From NCBI GenBank assembly GCA_026398535.1, contig JAPLSQ010000055.1, forward strand, positions 1-64,000: a DNA stretch of 64,000 bases, written 5' to 3'. The position numbers were made by a program, and so were the translations under genes. Below are positions 30,028 through 44,105 of the stretch, piece by piece. Positions within the stretch are counted from its first letter, which is position 1; the number at the start of each line of letters is the position of its first letter. The notes beneath the pieces were generated by a model. That model was not told where the DNA came from and did no database searches. It saw only the letters and a program-made list of their open reading frames with translations. This stretch comes from Candidatus Sumerlaeota bacterium. Its GTDB lineage: Bacteria; Sumerlaeota; Sumerlaeia; Sumerlaeales; Sumerlaeaceae.

Positions 30028-32640
30028 TTATTCCGGCATTTTGGGTTCGGGGCCGTGTTTGCCGCCGCGTATCCATTCCTGGCGGACGAGCATATAGGCG
30101 CGTTTTTTGTCGAGCGGGGTCATCGCGGCGGCGCCCTTGCGCGGCAGGTGTTTGTTGATCGGCGAGTCGGGTTCCGCCTCCTCGGGCGGCGGCGCCGTCG
30201 GCCCGGTTTTCCGCGCGTCGGGGGACGCTTTTTCCGGCGGTGGGCCCGACATTTTCGCGATCATCGCCGCCAGCCCGGCGGGTATGCCGGGGCGCTTGGC
30301 GAATTCCTCGAGCCGCTCCTTGAGCGGTGAGCGGCGCGGACCGAGCTTCAGCAGGAGGTTGCCAATGCGTTCGCGCATGGCGTTGTCGCCGATCTCAAGC
30401 GCCGCGAAAAGCTCCTCGTGCAGGAGCTGGAGCTGGCGCGGCTGGATGTCCTGCACCGCATAGTCAATGAGAGCGGTCATGGCCGCGCCGGCGACGATGG
30501 AGTCCTTGTCGGTGAGATTTCTGATGATGACGGGCAATGCGGGTGTGATGCGCCGCCGCGCCAGCGCGGCCATCGCCCCGACCTTCTTCTCGCGGCGCTT
30601 TCCGGAAAAGAAGTAATTTGCCTGCAACTCGCGCATGAACCGCAGGTCCTCCTCCGTGACGGTCGCCTCGCTGGTGTGCGTCTCAATCTCGGGTCCGGCG
30701 GCGGGCGCGCCGGTTGCTGGCCGGGCGAATGCCGATTCGCCGCGGCCGCGCGCGATGCGCATGTGGGCGTCCATGAGGCTGGCCGCGACGTCGGCGTTCC
30801 CTGCGACAGATTTGGGCAGGCGGCCCGACTGAATCTGCTGGAACAGGTCGTAAAGCAGCTCGTCCGCCTCCGCGCCGCCGATTTTGCTGACCGCCCCGAT
30901 AAGCGACGCGAGCACAATGTCTTTTGTGAGGACGGTGCGCTCGTTCGTCGCGGCGTCAACGACCATTTCGCGCGTGTATTCGGATTGCCGCAGGGTGTCG
31001 TCGTAAAGAAACGTGTTGATCAGCAGTTGTCTGAGCACGGCGAGAGATTGCGGTTCGGCGATTTTCGTGTAGAATTCGGCAAGGGCGAGATATGCGCCGG
31101 AAAACTGTTTCGCGCATGAGAGCGCCGTGCTGTTGATCACGGGCATAACCAGTGGGGCGAGGCGTTCGAGCAGCTCGAGCAGGGGCTGGCGGAATCCCAG
31201 CGGCGGCCTGCTACCGCGGCCCGAGGCGGATTCGGGGCGGTCGGCCTGCCACAACGCTGCCGTGGCGGCGCGGGCGGCCCATTCGATGTTTTTCGTGTCG
31301 ACGCCGTCGAGTTTTCCCGCGAACAAACTTATGGCCGCCTGGACTTTCAGTTCGGTGTCATCGGGCGGCAGCATCTTGATGACTTCGGCCGTCAGGGCTG
31401 AGCGGCGCGCCGGGTCGGCGCCGCGGGCGACACGGCCGAGCGCGCGCAGAATGGTGACGGCGTCGCGGCGGGTTTCGCTTTCGAGCACACGCGCGCGCAG
31501 ATCGTCACGCAGCGCGTGCGAAAGCGCGCGCTGGACTGCCTGGCCGCCGATCGCGCCGAGCGCCTGCTGCGCCTCAGTCCGCGCGTTCAGCTTGCGGTTT
31601 GTCATTGATTCCGCGATGAACGACACGGCCGCGGGATTTTGGAACAGGCCGAGAACCTCGACCGTAAAGCGGCCAAACCTGCCCGTGATGTTTGCCTTTG
31701 AAAATTCCATGTAGCTTTTGAAAACGGCGGGTTCTGCGCCCGCGGCGGCAAGCGCGCGCGAAGCCGCAAGACGCGCCGTGCGGCCCAAGCTGGCATGAAG
31801 ACGTTTTTCCACGCCAGCGGCGGCGCCCATGACCGATAACTCCTTCGGGGCGAATTCCGCGAGGATCATCGTGGTTTCATAATACTTGTCGAATCCGCGG
31901 CTTGTGAGGCAACAGCGCAACAGGGCGCGCAACTGGCGCGCGAACAGATCAACGTCGTCATCGGATGGTTCGTGAATGGCCATTCGGCCGGGCAGGGCGC
32001 GGCTGAGTTCGACGACCGCCTGGGTGATCTCCATACGGCTGACCGCGGCGCTGTCACGCTCGCGGCGGACCGAGGCCGTGACGGCCTTCTGATATTCCTC
32101 CTCCATGTCTGCGGCAATCATGGCGTCGATGCCGTATTTCTGCGGGTTGCGGGAGATGGAGCGGACGAGCGCGGCGGCGCGCTCGCGCTCATAGATCATG
32201 CCGCCGAGTACGACGCCGGTCTGGCGCGCGCGCATCACGAACGACTCGCGGTTGTCGGCTGTCGCGATGAGGACGGTGGCGGCTTCCAGGGCGCCTGCCG
32301 TGTCGCCGGATTTCACGCGCGAGACCAGATCGTCCACCAGCCGCTCGTTTGCCATGTCATTCAGGCGGGTATTCCATTGGCGCGTCAGCTCGACATCGTC
32401 CTTGACGGGCTGGCGCATGTTCGCGGCAACCTCGTCCGGAAATTCGGGGATGACCTGATCATAAAACGACTGCACGGCTGCCGCGTGATACTGATCGTAC
32501 AGGCGCTTGAGCAACTGTCCGATACTCTGGGCATGCACGGCCGGTTCGCGCGCTGCGGCAACATATTCGCACGCGGCCTGCCGCGCGGCGCCGATGTGAT
32601 TGGCCGTCAGGGCGGATTCAATCGCGTTGATGTCATTCAT
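30028..32640 (-). CDS. Large helical-repeat (HEAT-like) protein of unknown function
   Basis: An 870-residue soluble, Ala-rich, almost entirely helical protein with no signal peptide or membrane helix. Segments such as ARTEAQQALGAIGGQAVQRALSHALRDDLRARVLESETRRDAVTILRALGRVA and KVGAMAALARRRITPALPVIIRNLTDKDSIVAGAAMTALIDYA look like HEAT/armadillo repeats, which usually make scaffolds for protein contacts. The last ~80 residues are charged and Pro-rich and end RQEWIRGGKHGPEPKMPE. I do not recognise a family. Convergent to the PilO-like gene with a 69-base gap and divergent from the HIT gene. Confidence 0.65.
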   Translation of the reverse strand: MNDINAIESALTANHIGAARQAACEYVAAAREPAVHAQSIGQLLKRLYDQYHAAAVQSFYDQVIPEFPDEVAANMRQPVKDDVELTRQWNTRLNDMANERLVDDLVSRVKSGDTAGALEAATVLIATADNRESFVMRARQTGVVLGGMIYERERAAALVRSISRNPQKYGIDAMIAADMEEEYQKAVTASVRRERDSAAVSRMEITQAVVELSRALPGRMAIHEPSDDDVDLFARQLRALLRCCLTSRGFDKYYETTMILAEFAPKELSVMGAAAGVEKRLHASLGRTARLAASRALAAAGAEPAVFKSYMEFSKANITGRFGRFTVEVLGLFQNPAAVSFIAESMTNRKLNARTEAQQALGAIGGQAVQRALSHALRDDLRARVLESETRRDAVTILRALGRVARGADPARRSALTAEVIKMLPPDDTELKVQAAISLFAGKLDGVDTKNIEWAARAATAALWQADRPESASGRGSRPPLGFRQPLLELLERLAPLVMPVINSTALSCAKQFSGAYLALAEFYTKIAEPQSLAVLRQLLINTFLYDDTLRQSEYTREMVVDAATNERTVLTKDIVLASLIGAVSKIGGAEADELLYDLFQQIQSGRLPKSVAGNADVAASLMDAHMRIARGRGESAFARPATGAPAAGPEIETHTSEATVTEEDLRFMRELQANYFFSGKRREKKVGAMAALARRRITPALPVIIRNLTDKDSIVAGAAMTALIDYAVQDIQPRQLQLLHEELFAALEIGDNAMRERIGNLLLKLGPRRSPLKERLEEFAKRPGIPAGLAAMIAKMSGPPPEKASPDARKTGPTAPPPEEAEPDSPINKHLPRKGAAAMTPLDKKRAYMLVRQEWIRGGKHGPEPKMPE

Positions 32641-32730
32641 GAACGGTCTATTACAAACTAAGTGGCTTTTTCTGTTTTATATGCCTGAATTCACGGGTCT
32701 TTTCACAAAATCATATGAAGCGAGGAGACC

Positions 32731-33075
32731 ATGGCAACGAACATTTTTCTTGAAATGGTGAAGGGAAACATTCCCTGCGACAAAGTTTTTGAGAATGAGG
32801 AGTTCCTGGCGTTCCGCGACATCAATCCGCAGGCGCCCACGCATATCCTGATTATTCCCAAGCGCGAGATTCCCACGCTCAATGATCTTGCGGACACGGA
32901 TACGGAGCTCGCGGGCAAAATGATCCTGCTTGCGAAGAAGCTTGCGGCGCGGGAGGGCATCGCCGAGTCGGGGTATCGCACCGTCTTCAACTGCAACCGC
33001 GACGCCGGCCAGGCGGTGTTTCACATCCATCTCCACCTGCTTGGCGGGCGTCCCATGGGCTGGCCTCCGGGGTGA
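32731..33075 (+). CDS. HIT-family nucleotide-binding hydrolase (HINT-like)
   Basis: A 114-residue histidine triad protein. The triad is FHIHLHLLGG (His98, 100, 102), with NIPCDKVFENEEFLAFRDINPQAPTHILIIPK at the front, matching HINT-type purine nucleoside phosphoramidases. GAGGAGACC before the ATG is a good ribosome site. The protein is complete and about standard length. Neighbours do not indicate a specific role. Confidence 0.94.
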   Translation: MATNIFLEMVKGNIPCDKVFENEEFLAFRDINPQAPTHILIIPKREIPTLNDLADTDTELAGKMILLAKKLAAREGIAESGYRTVFNCNRDAGQAVFHIHLHLLGGRPMGWPPG

Positions 33076-33096
33076 GGAACGTTGATATTTTCCATG

Positions 33097-33128
33097 AACA
33101 CGGACAAACACGGACAAGCACGGACATA
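33097..33128 (+). repeat. Element B variant upstream of the second membrane glycosyltransferase
   Basis: AACACGGACAAACACGG followed by ACAAGCACGGACATAG: the 10-bp unit here is ACGGACAARC rather than ACGGACAACC. It lies 24 bases before the TTG start of the next gene. Confidence 0.8.
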
Positions 33129-33151
33129 GTAGCTTTAATAGCAGTTGTTCG

Positions 33152-35341
33152 TTGCCGCGCATCAATACCCGTTCGGCGCTTCTGGTTGCGGGGGGTGTGC
33201 TGGCGCTGGCGCTGACATGGAACGGCGACATTGTGTGGTTTGCGGTCAGCCGCGCGTTGAACATCGCGGCGGCTTCCGGCGCGGCGGCGGCAGTTGTTGC
33301 CGCCATCACCGCGCTGGGATTAACCGTCGTCAGCCGCGCGCGCTGGCGCGGTTTGACGCTGCTCGAGGCGGGACTGTTGGCGTTTGGGTGCGGCGCCGCA
33401 CTGCTTTCGTGCGTTGTGCTGGCGGCGGGTCTTGCGGGATTGACCGGAAAAGGCGTCCTTTGGCTGATCACCGCTCTGCTCATCGCGTGCGGTGTCATTG
33501 GCGTTGCGGCTGTTGCGTGGCATGGACAGTTGCCGTCCGCGCATGTCATTCCTCCCGAAGGCGCATATGGGGCCTGTGAGGCGGCATTGCTGGCGGCCGT
33601 CATTCTTGCCGTGCTCCTTATGTCCTGCGCCGCGATTGCGCCGCCCCTGCTGTATGATGTCACGGAATATCATCTTGGCGCGCTTGCGGATTACATGGCG
33701 CCGGCCGGCGGCAGATTCACGCCGATGCCCCACAATTTTTACGCGCGTTTTCCGTTTCCGGTCGAGGCGCTTTATTTTCTCGGCTGTTTGCTGGAGACGC
33801 CGCGGGATTTCGCGCCCAAGCTGATCAATATGGCGTTTGTGGCCGGGTGCGCGGCGCTCATGGGGGCATGGTTGCGGCGCGATGGAGTCGCGCGCGTGTG
33901 GCGCATGCTGGCTATTCTTCTTTTTCTCGCCCACCCGATCGTGCTCGAAATCTCCATCGATGCCTATATCGACGCGGCAAGCGCGTTCCTCCTGCTCGCT
34001 TCACTATTTGCAATGACGTTGGTGGAGAACACGGACAAACACGGACAAGCACGGACAAGCACGGACAAGCGCGCGGGCCTGCCGGGTCTTGTTCCTGTCG
34101 CTGGTTTGTTGATGGGCGCCGCGCTGGTCAGCAAGTACACGGTGGCTCAGATCTGCCTTTTGCCGGCTGTGGTGTTATTCGTGTTGCCCATGGGGTGGGT
34201 GATTCTGCGGGGGGGGCGGGCGCGAGCTGAACAAGCTGGACAAGGGAAGCGGGGGGTGCGCGCGCTTGTGTTTGCGCTGGCGTTGGGCGCTCTGCCGCTT
34301 GTCTTCTGGCTTGGGAAGAATGTGGCATTTTACGGCAATCCGCTCGAGCCGTTTTTTGAGCGCGTTTTCAGGCCGTCTGACGCGGCTGCTGCCTTGCGCG
34401 AGCAGTTCTACATCGAGTCGCATTACCCGCAATCGTTTTTTTCCGCGGGGTATTGGATCTCGCTTCCGTTGCGGATTGGCGGCCTTCAATGGCTCTGGCT
34501 GGCGCCCATAGCGGGTTTTCCGCTCGTTGCCCATAGGCGCGGCGCGGCGCGGTTGCTGGCGTTTTGCGTCCTGAGCTTGCTGTTGTGGAATCTCGTGCGG
34601 GAAAGCCAGACGCGGTTTCTGCTGCCGGCGCTCGTGTTGCTCATTATGCTTTCGGCGCGGATATTCAATGAAATGAAGCCGGGTTCCCTTCGTGCCGTGT
34701 TTGCGGCGCTTTTAGTGATAATGTCGTGTTCGTCGCTTGCGCTGCACGCGCTGCGCTTGGGCGGGGGCGGCGTGTTCAGTTATGCGGCGCGGTTTTCGTT
34801 TGATGCGGCTTCGCGGACCGACTGGCGGCGCGACGAGTTGCGCGCCCGTTTTTACAGGGACAATCTTGGCGCGCTGGGTGAAATCCTGTTTGTGCTCAAC
34901 ACGCAGGCGCCGGCGGACGGGAAAACGCTTCTTGTTTATGAGGCGCGTCCCTGGCTTTTTGCGGCGCCCGTTGTGTACAACACGGTTTTCGATGACAGCG
35001 CGCTTGTGAAACTGGCGCGCGGAGCGGCCAACGGCGGCGAAGTGGCCTCGCGTCTGCGCCAGGCAGGCATCACCCGCGTGCTGGTCAACCGCCACGAGCT
35101 TCGCCGGTTTATCGAACAGTACGCGCGCCCATGGCAGCTTGAGCGGCTCGGCATCCGCGATCCTGTTGCGGAATTCGACCGCATCGCCGCGCCCGAGGAC
35201 CTCTATCCGCCGTTTTATCTCTCGCCCGAATGGCCCGCGTTGCGCCAGCCGATCATGGAATTTCTCGCCCTGTCGCGCGCACGGGCCTCATCTGTCGCGG
35301 GGCGCCCGCCCGTCGAGACATACGCCGCGCCCGTGCCGTAG
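33152..35341 (+). CDS. Polytopic membrane glycosyltransferase-like protein (729 aa)
   Basis: About 11-13 hydrophobic segments and a C-terminal soluble domain. The first external loop contains YDVTEYHLGALADYMAPAGGRFTPMPHNFYARFPFPVEALYFLG, where the acidic residue followed by YHL and the PxPxNFY pattern match GT39/PMT_2-like enzymes. It should transfer a lipid-linked sugar outside the cytoplasm. The start is a TTG at 33152; no ATG lies near and no ribosome site is evident. Odd: around residues 292-308 the peptide NTDKHGQARTSTDKRAG, encoded by an element B variant, interrupts a loop between two helices, in frame. Confidence 0.72.
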   Translation: MPRINTRSALLVAGGVLALALTWNGDIVWFAVSRALNIAAASGAAAAVVAAITALGLTVVSRARWRGLTLLEAGLLAFGCGAALLSCVVLAAGLAGLTGKGVLWLITALLIACGVIGVAAVAWHGQLPSAHVIPPEGAYGACEAALLAAVILAVLLMSCAAIAPPLLYDVTEYHLGALADYMAPAGGRFTPMPHNFYARFPFPVEALYFLGCLLETPRDFAPKLINMAFVAGCAALMGAWLRRDGVARVWRMLAILLFLAHPIVLEISIDAYIDAASAFLLLASLFAMTLVENTDKHGQARTSTDKRAGLPGLVPVAGLLMGAALVSKYTVAQICLLPAVVLFVLPMGWVILRGGRARAEQAGQGKRGVRALVFALALGALPLVFWLGKNVAFYGNPLEPFFERVFRPSDAAAALREQFYIESHYPQSFFSAGYWISLPLRIGGLQWLWLAPIAGFPLVAHRRGAARLLAFCVLSLLLWNLVRESQTRFLLPALVLLIMLSARIFNEMKPGSLRAVFAALLVIMSCSSLALHALRLGGGGVFSYAARFSFDAASRTDWRRDELRARFYRDNLGALGEILFVLNTQAPADGKTLLVYEARPWLFAAPVVYNTVFDDSALVKLARGAANGGEVASRLRQAGITRVLVNRHELRRFIEQYARPWQLERLGIRDPVAEFDRIAAPEDLYPPFYLSPEWPALRQPIMEFLALSRARASSVAGRPPVETYAAPVP
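34028..34070 (+). repeat. Element B variant inside the glycosyltransferase gene
   Basis: Four units of ACACGGACAARC-type sequence in tandem; the same variant as at 33097-33128, 0.9 kb upstream. The reading frame is kept. Confidence 0.85.
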
Positions 35342-35426
35342 CTCTAATAGCAGAATTCATCTTGCGGAACGCGAACAACAAGCCTAAATGACCCAATCAT
35401 ATGAATCATAAAAAGGAGCGGCATAT

Positions 35427-35774
35427 ATGAGAATCGACACAGAGGACAAGGACGCATACATTGTGTCCCATCTTATTGGGCGCATGGATCTTGAGGGAAC
35501 GGATGCGGCGGCGGTGGCTTTTGACAAACTGATCGCCGAGATGAAAAGCGGCGGGCGCCTTGTCATAGACTTTTCGGGTGTTGATTACATCAGCTCGGCG
35601 GGCATCCGGGTCTTTGTGTCGGCCATGAAAAAGATTCAGCTCAAGGGTGTGCGCGTCGTGAGCTGCGGCCTGAACCTCGGCGTGGAGGAGATCTTCCGGT
35701 TTTCGGGGCTTGATGCCGTGTTCAAAATATGCGAAAGCGAAACAGAAGCCGCCCAAGCGCTCGACACAGCTTGA
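35427..35774 (+). CDS. STAS-domain anti-sigma-factor antagonist
   Basis: A 115-residue single STAS domain. GGRLVIDFSGVDYISSAGIRVFVSAMKKI contains the SSAG motif whose Ser is phosphorylated by RsbW-type kinases in SpoIIAA/RsbV proteins. AAAAGGAGCGGCATAT is an excellent ribosome site. The gene is 33 bases ahead of a giant hybrid histidine kinase, so it may be part of the same phosphorelay. An RsbW-like ATPase domain is encoded at 18822-20282, but far away; a link is speculative. Confidence 0.9.
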   Translation: MRIDTEDKDAYIVSHLIGRMDLEGTDAAAVAFDKLIAEMKSGGRLVIDFSGVDYISSAGIRVFVSAMKKIQLKGVRVVSCGLNLGVEEIFRFSGLDAVFKICESETEAAQALDTA

Positions 35775-35807
35775 AGGAACGGCTGACATCCGGGCAATGG
35801 AAACACG

Positions 35808-40439
<4,632 letters not shown>

Positions 40440-40644
40440 CCTGCGAGTTCCCGTCCCGCGCGCAATTATTCATTTGCGGGGAGCCGACAATGGTTGACCG
40501 GCGGATGTGGAGCGCATAAACAGGATTCGTGGTTCAGTGATGACAACGGACACATTCATATTCTTTATGCCCCACCGTGAAAAATACGGCATTCCGCGTC
40601 CGGCCGCCGCGCCACTCTCACATATTGGATCGACAGGCTGACAA

Positions 40645-43600
40645 ATGACCGGATTGTTTGACAGCCAGATGGACTACATTTTTTTCTGTTACGGCCTTGC
40701 ATTTGTCCTGCTTGCGTCGGTATGCTCGTCGCTTGTCCATTGGCGCGGTCAGCGCCTGCCGTGGCTGATGCTGGGGCTGTTTGGCGCCTTACATGGCATC
40801 AATGAGTGGCTGGACATGCTGGCCATCAGTCTCGGCGACTCGCCGTTTTTCGGGTGGGTGCGGCTGGCCATGATGATGTTATCATTTGTGTTTCTGGTTG
40901 AATTCGGCAGGCGCGGAATGCGCCGCTTGGGCGCGGGAGGCCCGGGATGGTGGATCACCGTTGTGCTCGCGGCCACCGCGCTGACCGGCGTCATGGGCGG
41001 ACAGCCGGCGGCGAACGCATGCGCTCGTTACACTTTGGGTTTTGTTGGCGGCATGTGGTCGGCGGCGGCGCTTTTGCGGGCATCTTCCCGGCAGGAAAAG
41101 CGCTCCATTCTGCTGGCTGTCACAGCGGTTGCGATGGCGCTTTATACCGTGGTTGCGGGCGTGGTCACGCCTCCCGCCGGGTTTTTTCCGGCTTCGGCGA
41201 TCAATTACACCGCATTTGCCGCATTGGCCGGTTTTCCCATCCAGCTTGCGCGCTGTTGTCTGGCTGTGCTCATCACCGTGTTTCTATGGGCGCACAAACA
41301 GTCGCTGATCCGTGTTGATCCTGATTATACCGAGAAGAGGCAGCCCTTGGGGTATGTGATTGTGTTTATGCTGGTTGTCATTGTGAGCGGGGGGTGGATT
41401 GCCACGGAACTGATGACCGGCCGCGCGGACCGCGAGATGCGTCTTCAGCTTCTTTCGCGGGCCAGGATCGCCGCCGCGTCCATCAACATGACCCAGTTGG
41501 AGAAACTCACAGGCTCGCAGAGCGACTTGGAATTGCCGGAATATCTAGTGATAAAGAAGCAGATCATGACGATGCGCGCCGCCAGCCCGGAATTCCGTTT
41601 CATTTATCTTATGGCACGGCACGGCGCGAATGTGGTCATGCTCGCGGATTCCGAGACGACCGAATCCAAGGACTATTCACCCCCGGGGCAGGTTTACGAA
41701 GAATGCAGTGATGAATTAAAGGACATATTCAACATGGGCGAGGCGTTCGTCGAGGGGCCATTGCCTGACCGTTGGGGCGTCTGGGTGACGGGCTTTGCCC
41801 CCATCAGGCTGGCTGTCGAGGTTCCCAGCCGGAGGGTGATCGCAGTGCTGGGCATCGACCAGGACGCCACGCGGTGGCTGAAAATCATTGCGGAAGAACG
41901 CGTTCTCCCCATATCCATCACACTGCTGATTTCGCTTCTGGTCGTGCTGTTCTCCACGGCTTTCCAGCGCCAGCGCCAAGCTTCGTTGCAGATCCGCGCG
42001 GCGGAACGCCTTCAGAGAACGCTTGTTGAGGGATCTCCGGGAGGCATCATGCTGTTCGATGATGCCGGATGCTGCCGCGCTATCAATCGCAACGGGCTGA
42101 AAATCATGGGAATGCGGGAGGATGACGTTGTCAGCAAGTATTATCCGGATCTGTGGCCTGATACAGAACGCAACAAAATCCAGACGGCCATGGCCAGAGC
42201 CGGCGGCGGCGAACAATGCGTCTTCGAGGGGGAATTCAACCGCGCTGACGGCACACAGGCGGTCTGCGAGGTGACACTCAATCCGATCATCGAGCCCGCC
42301 GCCGCGGGCAGGCCCATGCATCGGATCGTGGCAATTGCCAACGACATCACCCAGCGCAAACGGGCTGAATCGGAATTGATCCGCGCCAAGGCAGCCGCAG
42401 AAGCGCTCAACCGCAAACTGACCGAGTCGATCAAAGAGGCGGAACGTTTTGCGGAGGAGGCTGAACAGGCCAACCGCGCCAAGAGCAATTTCCTTGCCAA
42501 CATGAGTCACGAGATTCGCACCCCGATGAACGGCGTGATCGGGATGGTGGGGCTGCTGCTCGAGACGGGCCTGATGCCCGAACAGCGCGAATATGCCGAG
42601 ACTGTGCGCTCCTGCGCCGACTCGCTGCTGGGGCTGATCAACGACATTCTGGATTTTTCGAAGATCGAGGCCGGGAAACTTGATCTGGAACAATTGGATT
42701 TTGACCTGAGCGAGGTTGTGGAGGATGTCACGGACATGCTCTCGTTCAAGGCGGCGGAGAAGAACCTTGAAATCAGTTACATGATCAGCAAGGAAGTTCC
42801 GTCGCTTTTGCGAGGGGACCCCGGACGCCTGCGCCAGATATTGCTCAACCTTGCGGGAAATGCCGTCAAGTTCACCGAGAAGGGCGAGGTGATGATCCGC
42901 GTTTCCTTCGACAGCCAGGACGACGCGCACGCCATGCTACGGTTTGAAGTGGCGGACACCGGCATCGGCATCCCCCAGGATCGGCTCTCGCTTTTGTTCA
43001 AGCCATTCTCGCAGGCCGATTCCAGCACGACCCGCCATTTCGGGGGGACGGGGCTGGGTCTGGCCATCTCGAAGAAACTGGTTGATGCTTTCGGCGGCGA
43101 TATCGGCGTCGAGAGCGAATTCGGCAAGGGGTCGCGTTTCTGGTTCACGGCGCGTATGGAAAAGCAGCCCCCCGATGCATCGCCCAAACGTCCAATATTC
43201 ACCGCCATCAAAGGAAAACGCATTCTGGCAGTGGACGACAACGCGACGAACCGGTATGTGTTGCTGGAGTATCTTCGCTCGTGGGGATGCGAATGCCGCG
43301 AGGCGGCCAGCGCCTGCGAGGCGTTGCGGGAACTGCGCCGGGCCGTTGAGCAGGGCTCCGCCTGCGACATGGCGATTCTCGACATGGACATGCCGGAAAT
43401 GGATGGTCTGGGTCTTGGGCGCGCCATTCGTCAAGACCATGCGCTGCGCTCAACGGTGCTTGTCATGCTGACTTCGCGCGGCCGCATGAGCGAGAAACAG
43501 CAGACGGAGGAAATCGGATTCGCGGCCTATTTGACAAAACCGGTTCACGCTCGCCAGCTCCAGGACACCCTGTCACTGGCTTTCGGGCGCCAGCCCGCAG

Positions 43601-44055
43601 GCGCCATCACACCCGCAAAGCCGATCATCACCGCATCCATCGTGCCCGAGCAGGGCCTCCGCAAGTCGCGCATCCTGCTTGCCGAGGACAATATCGTCAA
43701 CCAGAGGGTCGCGTTGCGCATTCTCAACAACATCGGTTGCCATGCCGATGCCGTGGCCAATGGGCTGGAAGTGCTGGCGGCCATAGAAAAGGTTCCATAT
43801 GATCTTATCCTCATGGATGTGCAGATGCCGGAGATGGACGGATTCGAGGCCACGGCGGCCATACGCCAGAAGGAAAAAGAAAAGGGCGGACATATTCCCA
43901 TCGTCGCGATGACGGCGCACGCCATGAAGGGCGACCGTGAGAAGTGCATCGATGCGGGGATGGACGATTATGTGTCCAAGCCCGTGCGGCCCGTGGAACT
44001 TGCCGAAGTGCTGGAGAGAACACTGCGCCGCGCGCCATTCCGATCCGCCGGATGA
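40645..44055 (+). CDS. Hybrid sensor histidine kinase with 7TM-like N-terminus and two receivers
   Basis: A 1136-residue kinase. The first ~215 residues form about seven membrane helices (MASE-like), another helix at ~233-253 starts an external loop of ~155 residues (CHASE/PDC-like: RAASPEFRFIYLMARHGANVVMLADS), closed by a helix near 412-435. A PAS domain (~450-570) precedes HisKA ([16 protein letters not shown], His622), HATPase ([14 protein letters not shown]) and two receivers with Asp913 (ILDMDMPEMDG) and Asp1058 (LMDVQMPEMDG). It is a tandem paralogue of the preceding kinase with quite different sensors. A 123-base stretch of the ATPase region is about 94 percent identical between the two. 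Confidence 0.92.
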   Translation: MTGLFDSQMDYIFFCYGLAFVLLASVCSSLVHWRGQRLPWLMLGLFGALHGINEWLDMLAISLGDSPFFGWVRLAMMMLSFVFLVEFGRRGMRRLGAGGPGWWITVVLAATALTGVMGGQPAANACARYTLGFVGGMWSAAALLRASSRQEKRSILLAVTAVAMALYTVVAGVVTPPAGFFPASAINYTAFAALAGFPIQLARCCLAVLITVFLWAHKQSLIRVDPDYTEKRQPLGYVIVFMLVVIVSGGWIATELMTGRADREMRLQLLSRARIAAASINMTQLEKLTGSQSDLELPEYLVIKKQIMTMRAASPEFRFIYLMARHGANVVMLADSETTESKDYSPPGQVYEECSDELKDIFNMGEAFVEGPLPDRWGVWVTGFAPIRLAVEVPSRRVIAVLGIDQDATRWLKIIAEERVLPISITLLISLLVVLFSTAFQRQRQASLQIRAAERLQRTLVEGSPGGIMLFDDAGCCRAINRNGLKIMGMREDDVVSKYYPDLWPDTERNKIQTAMARAGGGEQCVFEGEFNRADGTQAVCEVTLNPIIEPAAAGRPMHRIVAIANDITQRKRAESELIRAKAAAEALNRKLTESIKEAERFAEEAEQANRAKSNFLANMSHEIRTPMNGVIGMVGLLLETGLMPEQREYAETVRSCADSLLGLINDILDFSKIEAGKLDLEQLDFDLSEVVEDVTDMLSFKAAEKNLEISYMISKEVPSLLRGDPGRLRQILLNLAGNAVKFTEKGEVMIRVSFDSQDDAHAMLRFEVADTGIGIPQDRLSLLFKPFSQADSSTTRHFGGTGLGLAISKKLVDAFGGDIGVESEFGKGSRFWFTARMEKQPPDASPKRPIFTAIKGKRILAVDDNATNRYVLLEYLRSWGCECREAASACEALRELRRAVEQGSACDMAILDMDMPEMDGLGLGRAIRQDHALRSTVLVMLTSRGRMSEKQQTEEIGFAAYLTKPVHARQLQDTLSLAFGRQPAGAITPAKPIITASIVPEQGLRKSRILLAEDNIVNQRVALRILNNIGCHADAVANGLEVLAAIEKVPYDLILMDVQMPEMDGFEATAAIRQKEKEKGGHIPIVAMTAHAMKGDREKCIDAGMDDYVSKPVRPVELAEVLERTLRRAPFRSAG
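42945..43067 (+). repeat. Near-identical kinase ATPase segment, copy 2
   Basis: Counterpart of 39330-39452; flanking parts of the two kinase genes are much less alike at the DNA level. Confidence 0.85.
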
Positions 44056-44061
44056 AGAAAC

Positions 44062-44103
44062 CGGACACCGTCGACTACTTCGGCGGACAACCACGGACAA
44101 CCA
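44062..44103 (+). repeat. Element C (copy 2) joined to element B, upstream of the antiporter
   Basis: The 23-base element C (44062-44084), identical to part of rpsB, runs directly into GGACAACCACGGACAACC, two element B units, which end three bases before the antiporter ATG. Confidence 0.85.
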
Positions 44104-44105
44104 TA

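Noticed and set aside
40540-40641. A 33-codon open frame between the two histidine kinases (MTTDTFIFFMPHREK...)
   Set aside because: No ribosome site and no recognisable sequence character; it is too short to support without conservation data.
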